This document shows positions 1-9,160 of a stretch of 64,000 bases of DNA, in pieces. The position numbers were made by a program, and so were the translations under genes. Under the pieces are notes generated by a model that did no database searches, was not told where the DNA came from, and saw only the letters and a list, made by a program, of their open reading frames with translations. Position 1 is the first letter of the stretch, and each line of letters opens with the position of its first letter. This DNA is from Streptomyces cucumeris (GTDB taxonomy: Bacteria > Actinomycetota > Actinomycetes > Streptomycetales > Streptomycetaceae), in contig NZ_JANCLX010000024.1 of NCBI RefSeq assembly GCF_024295805.1, positions 62,001 to 126,000 on the forward strand. The letters run 5' to 3'.

Positions 1-1
1 A

Positions 2-94
2 CACCCCTGGCTGGTCGAACTGGCGCAGGAGATCGGCGTACTCGGCCTGTTCACATCCGAGCTCGTGGGGGGTTGGCCGAGCCGTATCTGCTAG
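2..94 (+). CDS. C-terminal end of an unidentified protein, cut by the left window edge
   Basis: An open frame enters from the left edge and ends at a TAG at 92-94, giving about 30 residues that begin HPWLVELAQEIG and end GGWPSRIC. An AT-rich terminator-like hairpin about 55 bases downstream supports a real transcript ending here. The fragment is too short to name a family. It is transcribed towards the end of the LAL regulator operon, so the two are convergent. It could also be a chance frame, because random open frames of this length are common in GC-rich DNA. Confidence 0.4.
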   Translation, partial: HPWLVELAQEIGVLGLFTSELVGGWPSRIC

Positions 95-130
95 TGCGGA
101 CATTGCCAAGGGACTGCCATCCCTTCCTGA

Positions 131-188
131 ATTCTGAATTTTCCGGGGAAATTGCGCGCGCAATTTTTTTCGAATGTGATTTCAGAAT
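131..188. terminator. AT-rich intrinsic terminator with nested inverted repeats
   Basis: The core is the perfect 18-base palindrome AAATTGCGCGCGCAATTT at 149-166, followed on the plus strand by further T residues to 170 (seven Ts in a row). An outer inverted repeat, ATTCTGAA (131-138) with TTCAGAAT (181-188), encloses it. This is a classical hairpin plus U-tract, unusual here because every other terminator in the window lacks a U-tract. It probably ends the plus-strand gene at 94 and may also stop the LAL operon coming from the right. Confidence 0.6.
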
Positions 189-348
189 GGAGACTAGGGA
201 GGAGTGGCTGATCCAGTCAACGTCAACTGCGGTCCCGCCGCCCAATCCCGTGGTCGGCGGGGGGTGGGGGTTCGGTCCGCACCCCCGGGTTTCGGTGGTT
301 CGGTTCGGTGGTTCATCCGGTGCGCCGATCGTCGCTGAATTACCGCCG

Positions 349-3168
349 TTAACCGCGGTTTTGCGGTTGAAGGCGGGGCAGCAGACGGATGAGTTCGCGG
401 CGTCCGGAGACCTCCAGCTTGCGGTAGGCATGGGTCAGGTGCTTCTCCACGGCACGTGTGGTCACGCCGAGTTCACCGGCGATCTCCTGGTTGGTGAGCC
501 CGCGGCCGACCAGCCCGGTCACCGTGCGTTCGGTGCGGGTGAGGCTCGCCTCCGGCCGTACGGTGGGCGCGGTCCGGCCGTTGCGGGTGCCGGCCCGTTC
601 GGCCAGCCAGGGCGCACCGCAGGCGGCGGCGAGGGGGACCGCCTCCTGGAGTACGGCCTCCGCCTCGCTGCCGCCGCGCAGCCGTCTGCCCAGGGTCAGC
701 AGGGCACGGGCGAGTTCGAGCTCGTTGGCGGAGGCGCGCAGGACGTCGACGGACTCGCGCAGCAGATTCACCCCCCGGTCACCGCCGTGCAGCCGCCCCT
801 TGAGCCGCAGGGCGCGGCCGATGGCGACCGGCGCGCCCCATTCCACCGCCCGCAGATGTTCCTCCTCGGCGAGGGCGAACGCCGCGCGGGCGTCGCCGAC
901 GCGCACCTGGAGGGCGGCCGCGCCGGGCCGCCACGGGAAGAGCACGGGGTTGCGCCAGCCCGACGCCTCGAGCTGCCGTCCGCATGCGAGCAGGGTCTCC
1001 AGCGCCGCGCTCCACCGCCCGTGCCCGGTGTCCTGCGCGGCCTTGAGGAGCTGGAGGGCGGTGGTCAGCGCCAGGCTGGCGGACCGGCGGCGTCCGAGCC
1101 GGTCGAGGATCCGCTCGGTCAGCGCGGGGTCGCGCAGCTCCAGGGCGACCCCGGTGAGGGCCACGGTGGAGATGACACCGATCTCCTGCCAGTGCGCTTC
1201 GGCCAGCCGTGCGGCGCGCTCGGCGTGGTCCAGTGCCTTGGCGGGGCGGCCGCGGGCGGTGAGGACCATCGCCTGCTCCAGGTGGACGAAGGCGTCCACG
1301 ACGGTGGTGTCCTGCCGCGCGGTGTGGCGTTCGGCCGACAGCCAGGAACTGATGTCGCGCACCGAGTCGGAGGCGACCAGGGCGATGACCACCAGGGGCA
1401 GCGCCGAGTGCACCCGGGCCGAGGTGGCCGGTTCGCGCTCCAGGATGCGGTGGGCGATCCCGGTGATCCGGCCCACCGGCAGCCGGGCGGTGAGCGTCGC
1501 CGCGGTGAGCAGCACCGCGGTCAGCTCGCGTTCGGCGGTGGAGCCGAGCGCAGGCTCCTCCCCCATCCCGTTCAGCCGGGCCACGGCGGCGGCCAGTTCG
1601 GCGGGGTCCTCGTGTCCGGAGTGCCTCAGCCGGGCCTCCAGCCGCAGGGACAGATCCCGTGCGGTGCCCGCCAGGTCGGCGGCCGGGCCCAGATCCTCGG
1701 CCACCTGGTGCAGCAGGTCGAGGACGGAGGGCGGTGTGAGCCCCACGATGGTCGGGGAGATCCGCAGGGCGGCGGCGGCCCGGTGCCGCGCCGAGGGCAG
1801 CAGGGGTATCGCCTGGGAGATATGGCGTTCACAGGCGGCCGGGTCGAAACCGCGCTCCGCGGTGGCCAGATCGATCAGCAGCCGGGCCCGTCCCTCTCCG
1901 GACAGCGCACCGTCCAGCAGGGCACGCCGCAGATAGCGGGCGGCGGTGTCGGGCGCGCCCCGGCGCAGCGCGGTGTCCGCGGCGGCCCGCAGCACCTCCA
2001 CCGACCAGGAGTGCCGGGAGGCGGTGACGGCCATGAGCTGGGCCGCGACCAGTTCCGCGGGGCAGCCGCTGCGGTAGAGCAGTTCGGCCGCCGCGTCGTG
2101 CAGCCGCTCGCGTTCGGCCACGGTCATGGAGGACTCGACCGCGTCCTGCACCACCCGGTGGACGAAGCGGGGCTCCTGTTCGGTGGCGGTCAGTCCCAGT
2201 TCATGGACGGCACGCAGCGCGGCGGCGTAGCCGATCGCGTCCAGTCCGGCCAGCCGGGCCATCAGCCCGGGGTCGCCCTGGTCGCCGAGGACCGCGATGG
2301 CCGCGGCCAGGTCCCGCACCGGCTGCGGCTGGGTGCGCATACAGCCCGCGAGCCGCTCCCGGAGCTGGGAGGGCCGCAGTTCACGGGCGGCGTCCGCATG
2401 GCACGCGGTCGGCTGGTGCCCGTTCACGGCGAGGCCGAGCAGCACCGACAGCAGGAACAGCGGATTGCCGCCGGAGATGTCGTGACAGGCCCGGGCGAAC
2501 TCCTCGTCGCCCCGTTCGCCGAAATGCTCCTGGATCATCCCCTGGGCGGCGTCCACGGTGAGCGGCGCGGGGCTCAGCACCCGTGCGGCCGCGTCGGTGA
2601 CCTCGCACAGCAGCGGGTGCTGGGCGCGCGGATCCCCGTCGCGCAGGGTGCACACCAGGACGGCACGCAGTCCGTGCAACCGCTTGACCAGATAGGCGAG
2701 CCAGCGCAGCGAGGGGGTGTCCACCCACTGGAGGTCATCGACGAGGAGCAGCAGCGGACCGTCCGCGCACACGTCCGCCAGCAGGGAGCGCAGCCCGTAG
2801 AGGACGGCCTCGCTGGCGGCGGCGGCCCGCCCCTCCCCCGCCGGGACGGCGTCATCGGCGAAGACCGTGCGCGCGAAGCCGCCGTGCTCCCGCAGCCAGC
2901 GGTCGCGGAGCTCCTCCGGGGCACCGGTGAGCAGACTGTCGAAGAGCTGGCGGACCACACCGAAGGCGAAGTCCTGCTCCATCGGCGCGGCATTGGCACG
3001 CAGCACCCGTACGCCGTCGTCCTCGGTCCGCGCGGCGAGCTGGTGCAGCAGTGCGGTACGGCCGATCCCCAGCGGGCCGGTGAGCAGCAGCAGTGACGAG
3101 TCCCCCGCACGGGCCGCCGCCAGGGCCTCCGCGACCTGTGCCTTCTCGGCCTCGCGCTCAAGCAACAT
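349..3168 (-). CDS. LAL-type LuxR family regulator (first of three tandem paralogues), Walker A lysine lost
   Basis: A 939-residue protein of the large ATP-binding LuxR (LAL) family: N-terminal STAND-type AAA ATPase, long helical repeat region, and a C-terminal LuxR/GerE helix-turn-helix at about residues 875-930 (LTRTERTVTGLVGRGLTNQE, then AVEKHL). LAL proteins are usually pathway-specific activators of antibiotic gene clusters. The P-loop at residues 31-38 reads GPLGIGRT, with arginine where lysine normally contacts nucleotide. The Walker B-like segment LLLLVDDLQW is intact. The ATG at 3168 has an AGAGGGG ribosome site nine bases upstream and overlaps the stop of the next LAL gene by 11 bases, which suggests translational coupling. 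The target genes are not visible in the window and may lie to the left. Confidence 0.9.
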   Translation of the reverse strand: MLLEREAEKAQVAEALAAARAGDSSLLLLTGPLGIGRTALLHQLAARTEDDGVRVLRANAAPMEQDFAFGVVRQLFDSLLTGAPEELRDRWLREHGGFARTVFADDAVPAGEGRAAAASEAVLYGLRSLLADVCADGPLLLLVDDLQWVDTPSLRWLAYLVKRLHGLRAVLVCTLRDGDPRAQHPLLCEVTDAAARVLSPAPLTVDAAQGMIQEHFGERGDEEFARACHDISGGNPLFLLSVLLGLAVNGHQPTACHADAARELRPSQLRERLAGCMRTQPQPVRDLAAAIAVLGDQGDPGLMARLAGLDAIGYAAALRAVHELGLTATEQEPRFVHRVVQDAVESSMTVAERERLHDAAAELLYRSGCPAELVAAQLMAVTASRHSWSVEVLRAAADTALRRGAPDTAARYLRRALLDGALSGEGRARLLIDLATAERGFDPAACERHISQAIPLLPSARHRAAAALRISPTIVGLTPPSVLDLLHQVAEDLGPAADLAGTARDLSLRLEARLRHSGHEDPAELAAAVARLNGMGEEPALGSTAERELTAVLLTAATLTARLPVGRITGIAHRILEREPATSARVHSALPLVVIALVASDSVRDISSWLSAERHTARQDTTVVDAFVHLEQAMVLTARGRPAKALDHAERAARLAEAHWQEIGVISTVALTGVALELRDPALTERILDRLGRRRSASLALTTALQLLKAAQDTGHGRWSAALETLLACGRQLEASGWRNPVLFPWRPGAAALQVRVGDARAAFALAEEEHLRAVEWGAPVAIGRALRLKGRLHGGDRGVNLLRESVDVLRASANELELARALLTLGRRLRGGSEAEAVLQEAVPLAAACGAPWLAERAGTRNGRTAPTVRPEASLTRTERTVTGLVGRGLTNQEIAGELGVTTRAVEKHLTHAYRKLEVSGRRELIRLLPRLQPQNRG

Positions 3169-5914
3169 CCGTTCCGTACCCCTCTGTCGCCCGGATCAGC
3201 ATGCGCAGTTCCGCCCGCCCGCGGATCCGCAGCTTTCGGTATGCACCGCTGAGCCGGAGCTCGACGGTGCGGGTGGTCACCGACAGCAGTTCGGCGATCT
3301 CGCGGTTGCCCCGGCCGTGTCCGGCCAGGGTCGCGGTGCGCCGTTCGGCTTCGGTCAGCGTGGCCCACGCCGGATGCGGGACGGCGCCGGAGGCGGCGGG
3401 CCGGCCCAGCCGCCCGGTGAGGACGCGCACCCGCTCGGCCAGCCTGCTGGAGGGACGGTGGGTGGTGGTGAGGGTGGCCAGCTCGGCCAGGAGCGCGGAG
3501 GCCGCGCAGCGGTCCCCGGCGTCCAGTTCGGTCCTGACCAGCTCGGTGAGCGCCCCCGCCAGGGCCAGCAGGGAGGACGTGCCGCGCAGGGTGCCCGCCG
3601 CCTCGCGGAGCCGCTCGGCGCGCCCTTCACGGGCCACCCGTCCGGCGCCGAGCTGGGCCCAGCCCAGCGCGCTCGGCGCGCCCCACCGCCGGGCCAGCGC
3701 GACCTCTTCCCGGGTCAGCCGCTCGGCCTCCTCGTGGTCCCCGGCCGCCTGGCAGGCACGGGCGGCCATGGAACGCCAGGGCATCAGGGCGGGATTGATG
3801 TGGCCGCGGCGCAGCAGCCGTCGTCCGGCGCCGCGGAAGCGCTCTCTCGCGTCGGTGATCCGGCCGTCCAGCAGATCCACCGTCCCCTGGGCGAAGAGCA
3901 GATACGCCCAGGCCGCGCCTTCCCGTTCCCCGGTGGGCGGGGCGGTCGCGGCGAGTGCCCGGGCCCGGTCGGTCTGACCGCTCTCCAGCGCGACGGTGAT
4001 CTGGACGGCGGACAGATAGGGGGCGGTGTCCGGATGCCAGCGGGCGTGGGGCAGACAGCGTTCCGCTGCGGCGGCGTCCCGTTCGGCCATGTCCAGCCGT
4101 CCGCGCCGCAGATGGAGTTCGCCGCGGACGGCGAGGACGAGCGCGGAAGCGGCGCGGGCGTGCTGTCGGCGCAGTTCGGTGTGGAGGACGTCCAGCCGGG
4201 TCCCGGCCTCTTCGACGTCGTCGGTGAGCAACAGGGCGCGGGCCGCGGCGAGCCGGGGCAGGATCAGCGCGCCGCCGCCCTCCTGGCCGGTGGCCGCGCG
4301 GCGGGCCAGCTCCCGTGTCAGCGCCAGGTTCTCGGCGCGCAGGGCGAGCTGCCAGGCGCGGGCCCCGGCCTGGGCGGGACACGGCGGCCGCTCGGGCAGC
4401 GGGGGGACATCGGCCAGGGTCAGCGCGGTGTCGTCCTCCCGTCCCTCGTCGGAGAGCCAGTAGAGGGCGGCCAGTTCGGCCCGCTCCACGTCATGGGCGG
4501 TGGGCAGGGCGCTCAGCACCGCCCGGCGCAGCCCCTCGACACCGCCGCGGGTCAGGCCCAGATCGGCGGCGCGGGTGCGGGCCCGGGAGAGCTGGTCGCC
4601 CTCGGTGCGGATGATCTCCTCCAGACGGCGGTCCCCGGCCTCGGGCGCGGCCAGCACCTCGATGGCGGCCAGTTCCAGCCCCAGCCGGGCCCGCGATCCG
4701 GGCTCCATCGGCTCGTCCAGCGCCCGGGTCAGACAAGCGATGGCCTCGGCCGACCGCCCGGCGCGCAGCGCGGCGGCGCAGGTACGGCGCAGGGTGTGGA
4801 CCGCCCAGGGCTCTCCGGCGGGACGGGCCGCGAGCAGCAGCCGGGTGATCTCCTCGTCGGGTACGGCGGCCCGGTGCGCCAGCTCGGCGGCGCGGGCGAA
4901 GAGGTCCGCGCGCTCGGCGGCGGTCATCTCCTCCAGGACCCGGGTCCGCACATCGGCGTTGCGCAGCCGCAGTCCGGTGCCGGAGGCGACGGTGAGCCCG
5001 GTCGCCTCCAGGGTGGCGCGCAGCCCCGGCTCCCGTGCCGCCCCCGGCCCCGCGAGCGTGTACAGCAGGGGCAGGTCCAGCAGTTCACCGCAGACCGCGA
5101 GGGCGCGCAGCACCGCCACCGCGGTGTCCGGCAGCCCGCTCAGCGCCCGGGTGGTGTGCTCGCCGGTGACCGCGGTGATGAGCGCCCGCAGTTCGGGGAC
5201 CCGGGCGGCCAGCGGCCGGTGACCGCGCGCGGCGAAACGGTTCAGCGCCTCGTGCGCCACCGCGGGACTGCCCGCCGTGGCCTCGGCGGCGGCCGAGGTG
5301 AACGGCTCCTCACCCGGTTCGCCGCAGATCAGCGCCACGGCGGTGGCGATGTCCCGGTCGGTCAGCGCGGACAGGGTGAGCTGGGTGACGGGCACCGGGC
5401 CGGGAGCCGAGGTGATCCCGCTCCAGCCCGGGTGATGACCGCCGGTGCTGCCGGCCACGACCGCCGCCGGGGTACCGGGCAGCCGGCGTATCAGGGCACC
5501 GAACCAGCGCAGTGAGGCCGGATCCAGCAGCCCCACGTCCGCCACGGTCACCAGCGTGGGCTGGTCCCGGGCGCTGCGCAGCAGTTCGGCCAGTCCCGGT
5601 AAACGGGTGTCCGGGCCATGTCCGACCAGGACCTGCCGGGTGCCGTCGCCGAGCCCGTCCACGGGGGTCAGCAGCTGGTCGACGGCGCCGTAGCGCAGGG
5701 CGTGCTCACTGGGGGTGGCCTCGGCGCGCAGGACGCGGAGTCCGCGGTCGGCGGCGAGCCGGGCCACCCATCCGAGCAGTGCGCGCTGTCCGGAACCGGG
5801 GCGGCCGGCGATCGTCACGACCGCGGGCCGACCCCTGCCGAGGTCGGTGACGACCCGCGCCAGCGCTGCCTGCTCTCGTTCTCGCCCGGGGAACGGGAGC
5901 CCGTTGAACTGCAT
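3158..5914 (-). CDS. LAL-type LuxR family regulator (second of three tandem paralogues), degenerate P-loop
   Basis: A 918-residue LAL regulator with an N-terminal STAND ATPase-like module, an alpha-helical repeat middle, and a C-terminal LuxR helix-turn-helix (LTEAERRTATLAGHGRGNRE, then TVELRLSGAYRKL). The P-loop at residues 37-44 reads GRPGSGQR: both the lysine and the following Thr/Ser are replaced, so ATP hydrolysis is doubtful. The frame is open much further upstream, but the extra residues are out-of-phase arginine/proline-rich sequence overlapping the third LAL gene. I chose the ATG at 5914 because a -10-like TATAGT lies exactly six bases upstream, which fits a leaderless transcript. 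A second candidate ATG lies at 5938. The upstream LAL gene ends at 5973. Confidence 0.88.
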   Translation of the reverse strand: MQFNGLPFPGREREQAALARVVTDLGRGRPAVVTIAGRPGSGQRALLGWVARLAADRGLRVLRAEATPSEHALRYGAVDQLLTPVDGLGDGTRQVLVGHGPDTRLPGLAELLRSARDQPTLVTVADVGLLDPASLRWFGALIRRLPGTPAAVVAGSTGGHHPGWSGITSAPGPVPVTQLTLSALTDRDIATAVALICGEPGEEPFTSAAAEATAGSPAVAHEALNRFAARGHRPLAARVPELRALITAVTGEHTTRALSGLPDTAVAVLRALAVCGELLDLPLLYTLAGPGAAREPGLRATLEATGLTVASGTGLRLRNADVRTRVLEEMTAAERADLFARAAELAHRAAVPDEEITRLLLAARPAGEPWAVHTLRRTCAAALRAGRSAEAIACLTRALDEPMEPGSRARLGLELAAIEVLAAPEAGDRRLEEIIRTEGDQLSRARTRAADLGLTRGGVEGLRRAVLSALPTAHDVERAELAALYWLSDEGREDDTALTLADVPPLPERPPCPAQAGARAWQLALRAENLALTRELARRAATGQEGGGALILPRLAAARALLLTDDVEEAGTRLDVLHTELRRQHARAASALVLAVRGELHLRRGRLDMAERDAAAAERCLPHARWHPDTAPYLSAVQITVALESGQTDRARALAATAPPTGEREGAAWAYLLFAQGTVDLLDGRITDARERFRGAGRRLLRRGHINPALMPWRSMAARACQAAGDHEEAERLTREEVALARRWGAPSALGWAQLGAGRVAREGRAERLREAAGTLRGTSSLLALAGALTELVRTELDAGDRCAASALLAELATLTTTHRPSSRLAERVRVLTGRLGRPAASGAVPHPAWATLTEAERRTATLAGHGRGNREIAELLSVTTRTVELRLSGAYRKLRIRGRAELRMLIRATEGYGTDVA

Positions 5915-5920
5915 GGTGTG

Positions 5921-5926
5921 ACTATA
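5921..5926 (-). promoter_or_regulatory. Candidate -10 element for leaderless transcription of the second LAL gene
   Basis: On the minus strand TATAGT ends six bases before the ATG at 5914, the spacing expected when transcription starts at the A of the start codon. No ribosome-binding sequence precedes this ATG. A small CCGGCG/CGCCGG inverted repeat (5930-5944) just upstream encloses the alternative ATG at 5938. No convincing -35 hexamer is visible. If real, the middle LAL gene could be expressed independently of the upstream paralogue. Confidence 0.35.
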
Positions 5927-5972
5927 TGTCCGGCGCATCGCCGGGGAGCCGGGCGGTGCTGTCACGTTGTGG

Positions 5973-8873
5973 TCAGTATCGCCCGCGCGAGGCGGAGACC
6001 CAGGCCGGTGCCCGGGGGTCGGGAACGCTCGGGGTGTGCAGCACCGAGGCCAGCTCGGTGCGCTGGCCGACCCCCAACTTGCGGTAGACACTGGTGAGAT
6101 GGGTCTCCACGGTGCGCACCGTGACGAACAGCGACTCGGCGATCTCCCGGTTGCCCGCACCGCGCGCGGCCAGCCCGGCGACCGTGCGCTCGGTGCCGGT
6201 GAGCAGATCCGCCGGCGAGGCGGTGATCTCGCGCATCCGTCCGCCCGCGGCGACCAGCCGCCGCCGGGCGTCCCGGGCGAGCGCCAGCGCCCCGCAGCTC
6301 TGGGCCAGATCGGCCGCGGTCCGCAGATGCTCCCGCGCGCCGCGCGGATCGCCGTGCTCCAGCAGCGCTCCGCCGAGCAGCAGTTCCGCGCGGGCGTACT
6401 CGGCGCGGGCGGGTGAGGCGGACAGCCGGTCGACGGCCTCGGTGAGCAGCTCGACACCGGCCGCGCCGGAGGTGATCACTCCCCGGGCGAGCGCGGCGAG
6501 TCCGAGCGCCCGCGGGGTGTTCCAGCGCCGGGCCAGTTCGGTGCCGTGGTCGACGGCGTCCCGCATCCGGTCGGGGTCCTTCCCCGCGGCGCTGACACAG
6601 GCCGCCTCGACCCACCAGGGGACGAAGACGGGGTTGGCGAGCCCGGCCTCGGCCAGCGAGGCACCGCAGTCCAGCAGCAGCCGCAGCGCGGTGTCACCGT
6701 CGCCCAGCGCCCACCGGGCCCGTGCGCGGGCCATCAGATACCAGTGGTACTCCATGGCGAACCCGTCGATGTTCGGCCGGGTGACCCGCCCCAGCAGCTC
6801 CTCGGCGCGCTCGGGTTCACCACGGTCGATCAGGACGGTGGCCAGCGCGGTCTGCGGCATGGTCACGTTGGAGACCCACCGCTCCTCACCGATGATCTCC
6901 AGGGAGGTCTGGGCGTCGGCGAGCGCGTCGGCCATCGCACCGATCCCGTGCAGCACCAGGGCACGGCTGGACAGGGCCATCACATACGACCACACCGCGG
7001 CGTTCTCCTGGCTGAGCCGCAGCGAGCGGTCCAGCGCCTCCAGCGCGCCCTCGGTCTCGTCGGCCAGGCTCAGGCTGACCGAGGACAGCAGCAGCGACCA
7101 GTTGTCGACCGCCACCCCCGAGGCGCTCAGGGTGTGCCGGGCCCGGCACACCGTCCGCTCGGCGGACCCGCCGCCCAGCGCCGAGTGCAGCGTCATTACC
7201 GCGAGGATCTGGCGCTGTGCGGGGGTGTCCCCGGGCGGCTCGGGCATCCGGGCGAACCGCTCGCGGACCGCGTCGATGGTCGCCTTCTCGTCGGAGCCGG
7301 TGATCAGCAGCGCGGAGCGGACGAGGGTCAGCAACTCGGCGTCGGCCGGATCGGGTTCGGGGCCCGTCCCTGCCTCGAGCGCGTCAAGCACCTCGGTGAG
7401 CACCCGGACCGCGCTGCGCGAACGCTGTACGGGCAGACAGGTCATGCCGTACTGCACAGCGATGGGCGCCTTGGCGCGGACGTCGGAGGTCAGCGACAGC
7501 GCGTGCTCCAGCAGCCGGACCGCTTCCACCGGGTTGATCTCGGCCAGCGCCCGCGCGAGCTGCACCCGGACCGGGACACTGTCCCGCTCGGCCTCCAGGA
7601 CGCGGTACAGATAGCGGGCGGTGGCCTCGGGGGCGCCCCGGTGCTCGGCCTGGGCGGCGGCCTCGCGCAGCACCACGCGCATCCACGGCTCGGGGGTACC
7701 GGGGACCAGCAGCACCTGGTTGGCCACTTCCTCGGCGGGCCGGCCGATATCGCTCAGCAGCAGGGCGGCCCGGGCGCGCAGGGTGGCCAGGGCCGGGGCA
7801 CCGGCGGTCTCGAGCACCGCCGAACGCACCACGTCATGCGCCAGGTCCTGGCGGTCGGGCGCCATCACCTCGGCGTCGCGCAGCAGCGCCACGGCCTCGG
7901 CGACCCGGGCGGCGGGTACTCCGGCGAGCGCGCCGATATGCCCGGCGTCCTCCTCCCCGAGCACGGCGATCGCGGTGGCCACATCCCGGACCCAGCCGGG
8001 CCGGTGGTCGAACAGGGCGCGCACCGACAGCGCGACGACGCACTGGCCGACCTCGGCGATCTCCTGGATACCGCGTTCATCCGGCGCCACGCCCTTGGCG
8101 CGCAGCTCGCGCAGCAGACGGGCCACGGTGAGCGGATTGCCGCCGCAGACCGCCGCGGCGCGTTCGGCGAAGGCGGGCGCGACGGGGGTGGGGAAGACCA
8201 GCCGCGCCATCTCGCCCACGTCCGTGTCGGTCAACGGATCGAGACGGAGCACCGAGGTACGGGGCTGGCCGAGAATATCGGCCAGTGCGCCGGGCACGGC
8301 GGGCTCGGCCCCGGTGCGCTGGGCGAGCACCACCAGCAGCGGGAGGTGGTCGGCGCGCCGCAGCAGGAAGTCGATCCAGCGCAGCGAGCGCTCATCGCAC
8401 CAATGCGCATCGTCCAGGACGAGCGCCAGCGGGCCCCGGCCCATCAGATTGGCGGCGAGCCAGTACAGGCCGTGCAGCACCGGATAGGCGGCGGCCGTCG
8501 CGCACGGTTCGTCGGGGCCGGGTTCGGGGGTGAGGGCGGGGAGGGCGCGGGCGGCGCTGCCGCGCAGCAGCGGGGAGTGCCCGGCGTTCCCGTCGGTGAG
8601 CCCCAGGGCGGCGAAGAGGGCGCGGACCCCGCCGTAGCCGGTGCCCGCGGCGACCTCGCGGCAGGTGCCGTAGAGCACGGTCATCCTGCGGCAGGCATCG
8701 CTCTCGAGGAAGGCGCGCACCAGACTGGTCTTGCCGATCCCGGCCGGTCCGGTCAGCAGCACCAGTCCGGAGTGTCCGGCGATGGCGGACTCGGCGTGGC
8801 CGGTGAGCGCTGCGAGTTCCCCGCTGCGGCCGACGAGCGTGGCACCGGAGGCCGTGGTCCGCTCGTCCACCAC
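5973..8873 (-). CDS. LAL-type LuxR family regulator (third of three tandem paralogues), intact P-loop
   Basis: A 966-residue LAL regulator. The N-terminal ATPase has a canonical Walker A (GPAGIGKT at about residues 42-49) and a Walker B-like segment ALVLDDAHW. A long helical middle region leads to a C-terminal LuxR helix-turn-helix (LLTGTERTVAGLAARGAGNR, then TVETHLTSVYRKL). It is the only one of the three neighbours with a complete P-loop. I chose the GTG at 8873 because GAGGGGGG lies five bases upstream. A GTG at 8912 would add 13 residues but has no ribosome site. It is first in the direction of transcription, with an AT-rich upstream region at 8913-8960 that probably holds the operon promoter. 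Confidence 0.9.
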   Translation of the reverse strand: MVDERTTASGATLVGRSGELAALTGHAESAIAGHSGLVLLTGPAGIGKTSLVRAFLESDACRRMTVLYGTCREVAAGTGYGGVRALFAALGLTDGNAGHSPLLRGSAARALPALTPEPGPDEPCATAAAYPVLHGLYWLAANLMGRGPLALVLDDAHWCDERSLRWIDFLLRRADHLPLLVVLAQRTGAEPAVPGALADILGQPRTSVLRLDPLTDTDVGEMARLVFPTPVAPAFAERAAAVCGGNPLTVARLLRELRAKGVAPDERGIQEIAEVGQCVVALSVRALFDHRPGWVRDVATAIAVLGEEDAGHIGALAGVPAARVAEAVALLRDAEVMAPDRQDLAHDVVRSAVLETAGAPALATLRARAALLLSDIGRPAEEVANQVLLVPGTPEPWMRVVLREAAAQAEHRGAPEATARYLYRVLEAERDSVPVRVQLARALAEINPVEAVRLLEHALSLTSDVRAKAPIAVQYGMTCLPVQRSRSAVRVLTEVLDALEAGTGPEPDPADAELLTLVRSALLITGSDEKATIDAVRERFARMPEPPGDTPAQRQILAVMTLHSALGGGSAERTVCRARHTLSASGVAVDNWSLLLSSVSLSLADETEGALEALDRSLRLSQENAAVWSYVMALSSRALVLHGIGAMADALADAQTSLEIIGEERWVSNVTMPQTALATVLIDRGEPERAEELLGRVTRPNIDGFAMEYHWYLMARARARWALGDGDTALRLLLDCGASLAEAGLANPVFVPWWVEAACVSAAGKDPDRMRDAVDHGTELARRWNTPRALGLAALARGVITSGAAGVELLTEAVDRLSASPARAEYARAELLLGGALLEHGDPRGAREHLRTAADLAQSCGALALARDARRRLVAAGGRMREITASPADLLTGTERTVAGLAARGAGNREIAESLFVTVRTVETHLTSVYRKLGVGQRTELASVLHTPSVPDPRAPAWVSASRGRY

Positions 8874-9160
8874 GGCAGCCCCCCTCGGCCCCACACACTG
8901 CTCACTGCACAAACTGCAAAAAATACGAAAACTACGCTACTCGGTGCGATCGTCAGGCTACATGAACCGTATGACGACGATCAATGACCTGCGCAAAGGC
9001 TCCCGAAAGCCCGGCGCCGGGCGCGAAGAGGCCCGGGGACGGCCGGTGCCGTGAGGGCTTACACCGTTCCGCTCCCCGGGCCATGCGGTTTCACCGTGTG
9101 GGTACGAGGCGTGGAGTTCTCTATGGCGTCTCCTTTCGTCGGGTCACGGATCTGATCGAG

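Noticed and set aside
73..3096. A 1007-codon plus-strand frame opposite the first LAL gene
   Set aside because: It is the antisense mirror of a GC-rich gene. Composition is Gly/Arg/Pro/Gln-rich with no domain, while the opposite strand has a clear LAL architecture.
5915..6457. An N-terminal extension of the second LAL gene to 6457 (1099 residues)
   Set aside because: The extra 181 residues are Arg/Ser/Pro-rich, overlap the third LAL gene in another frame and lack a ribosome site. The ATG at 5914 matches the family start.
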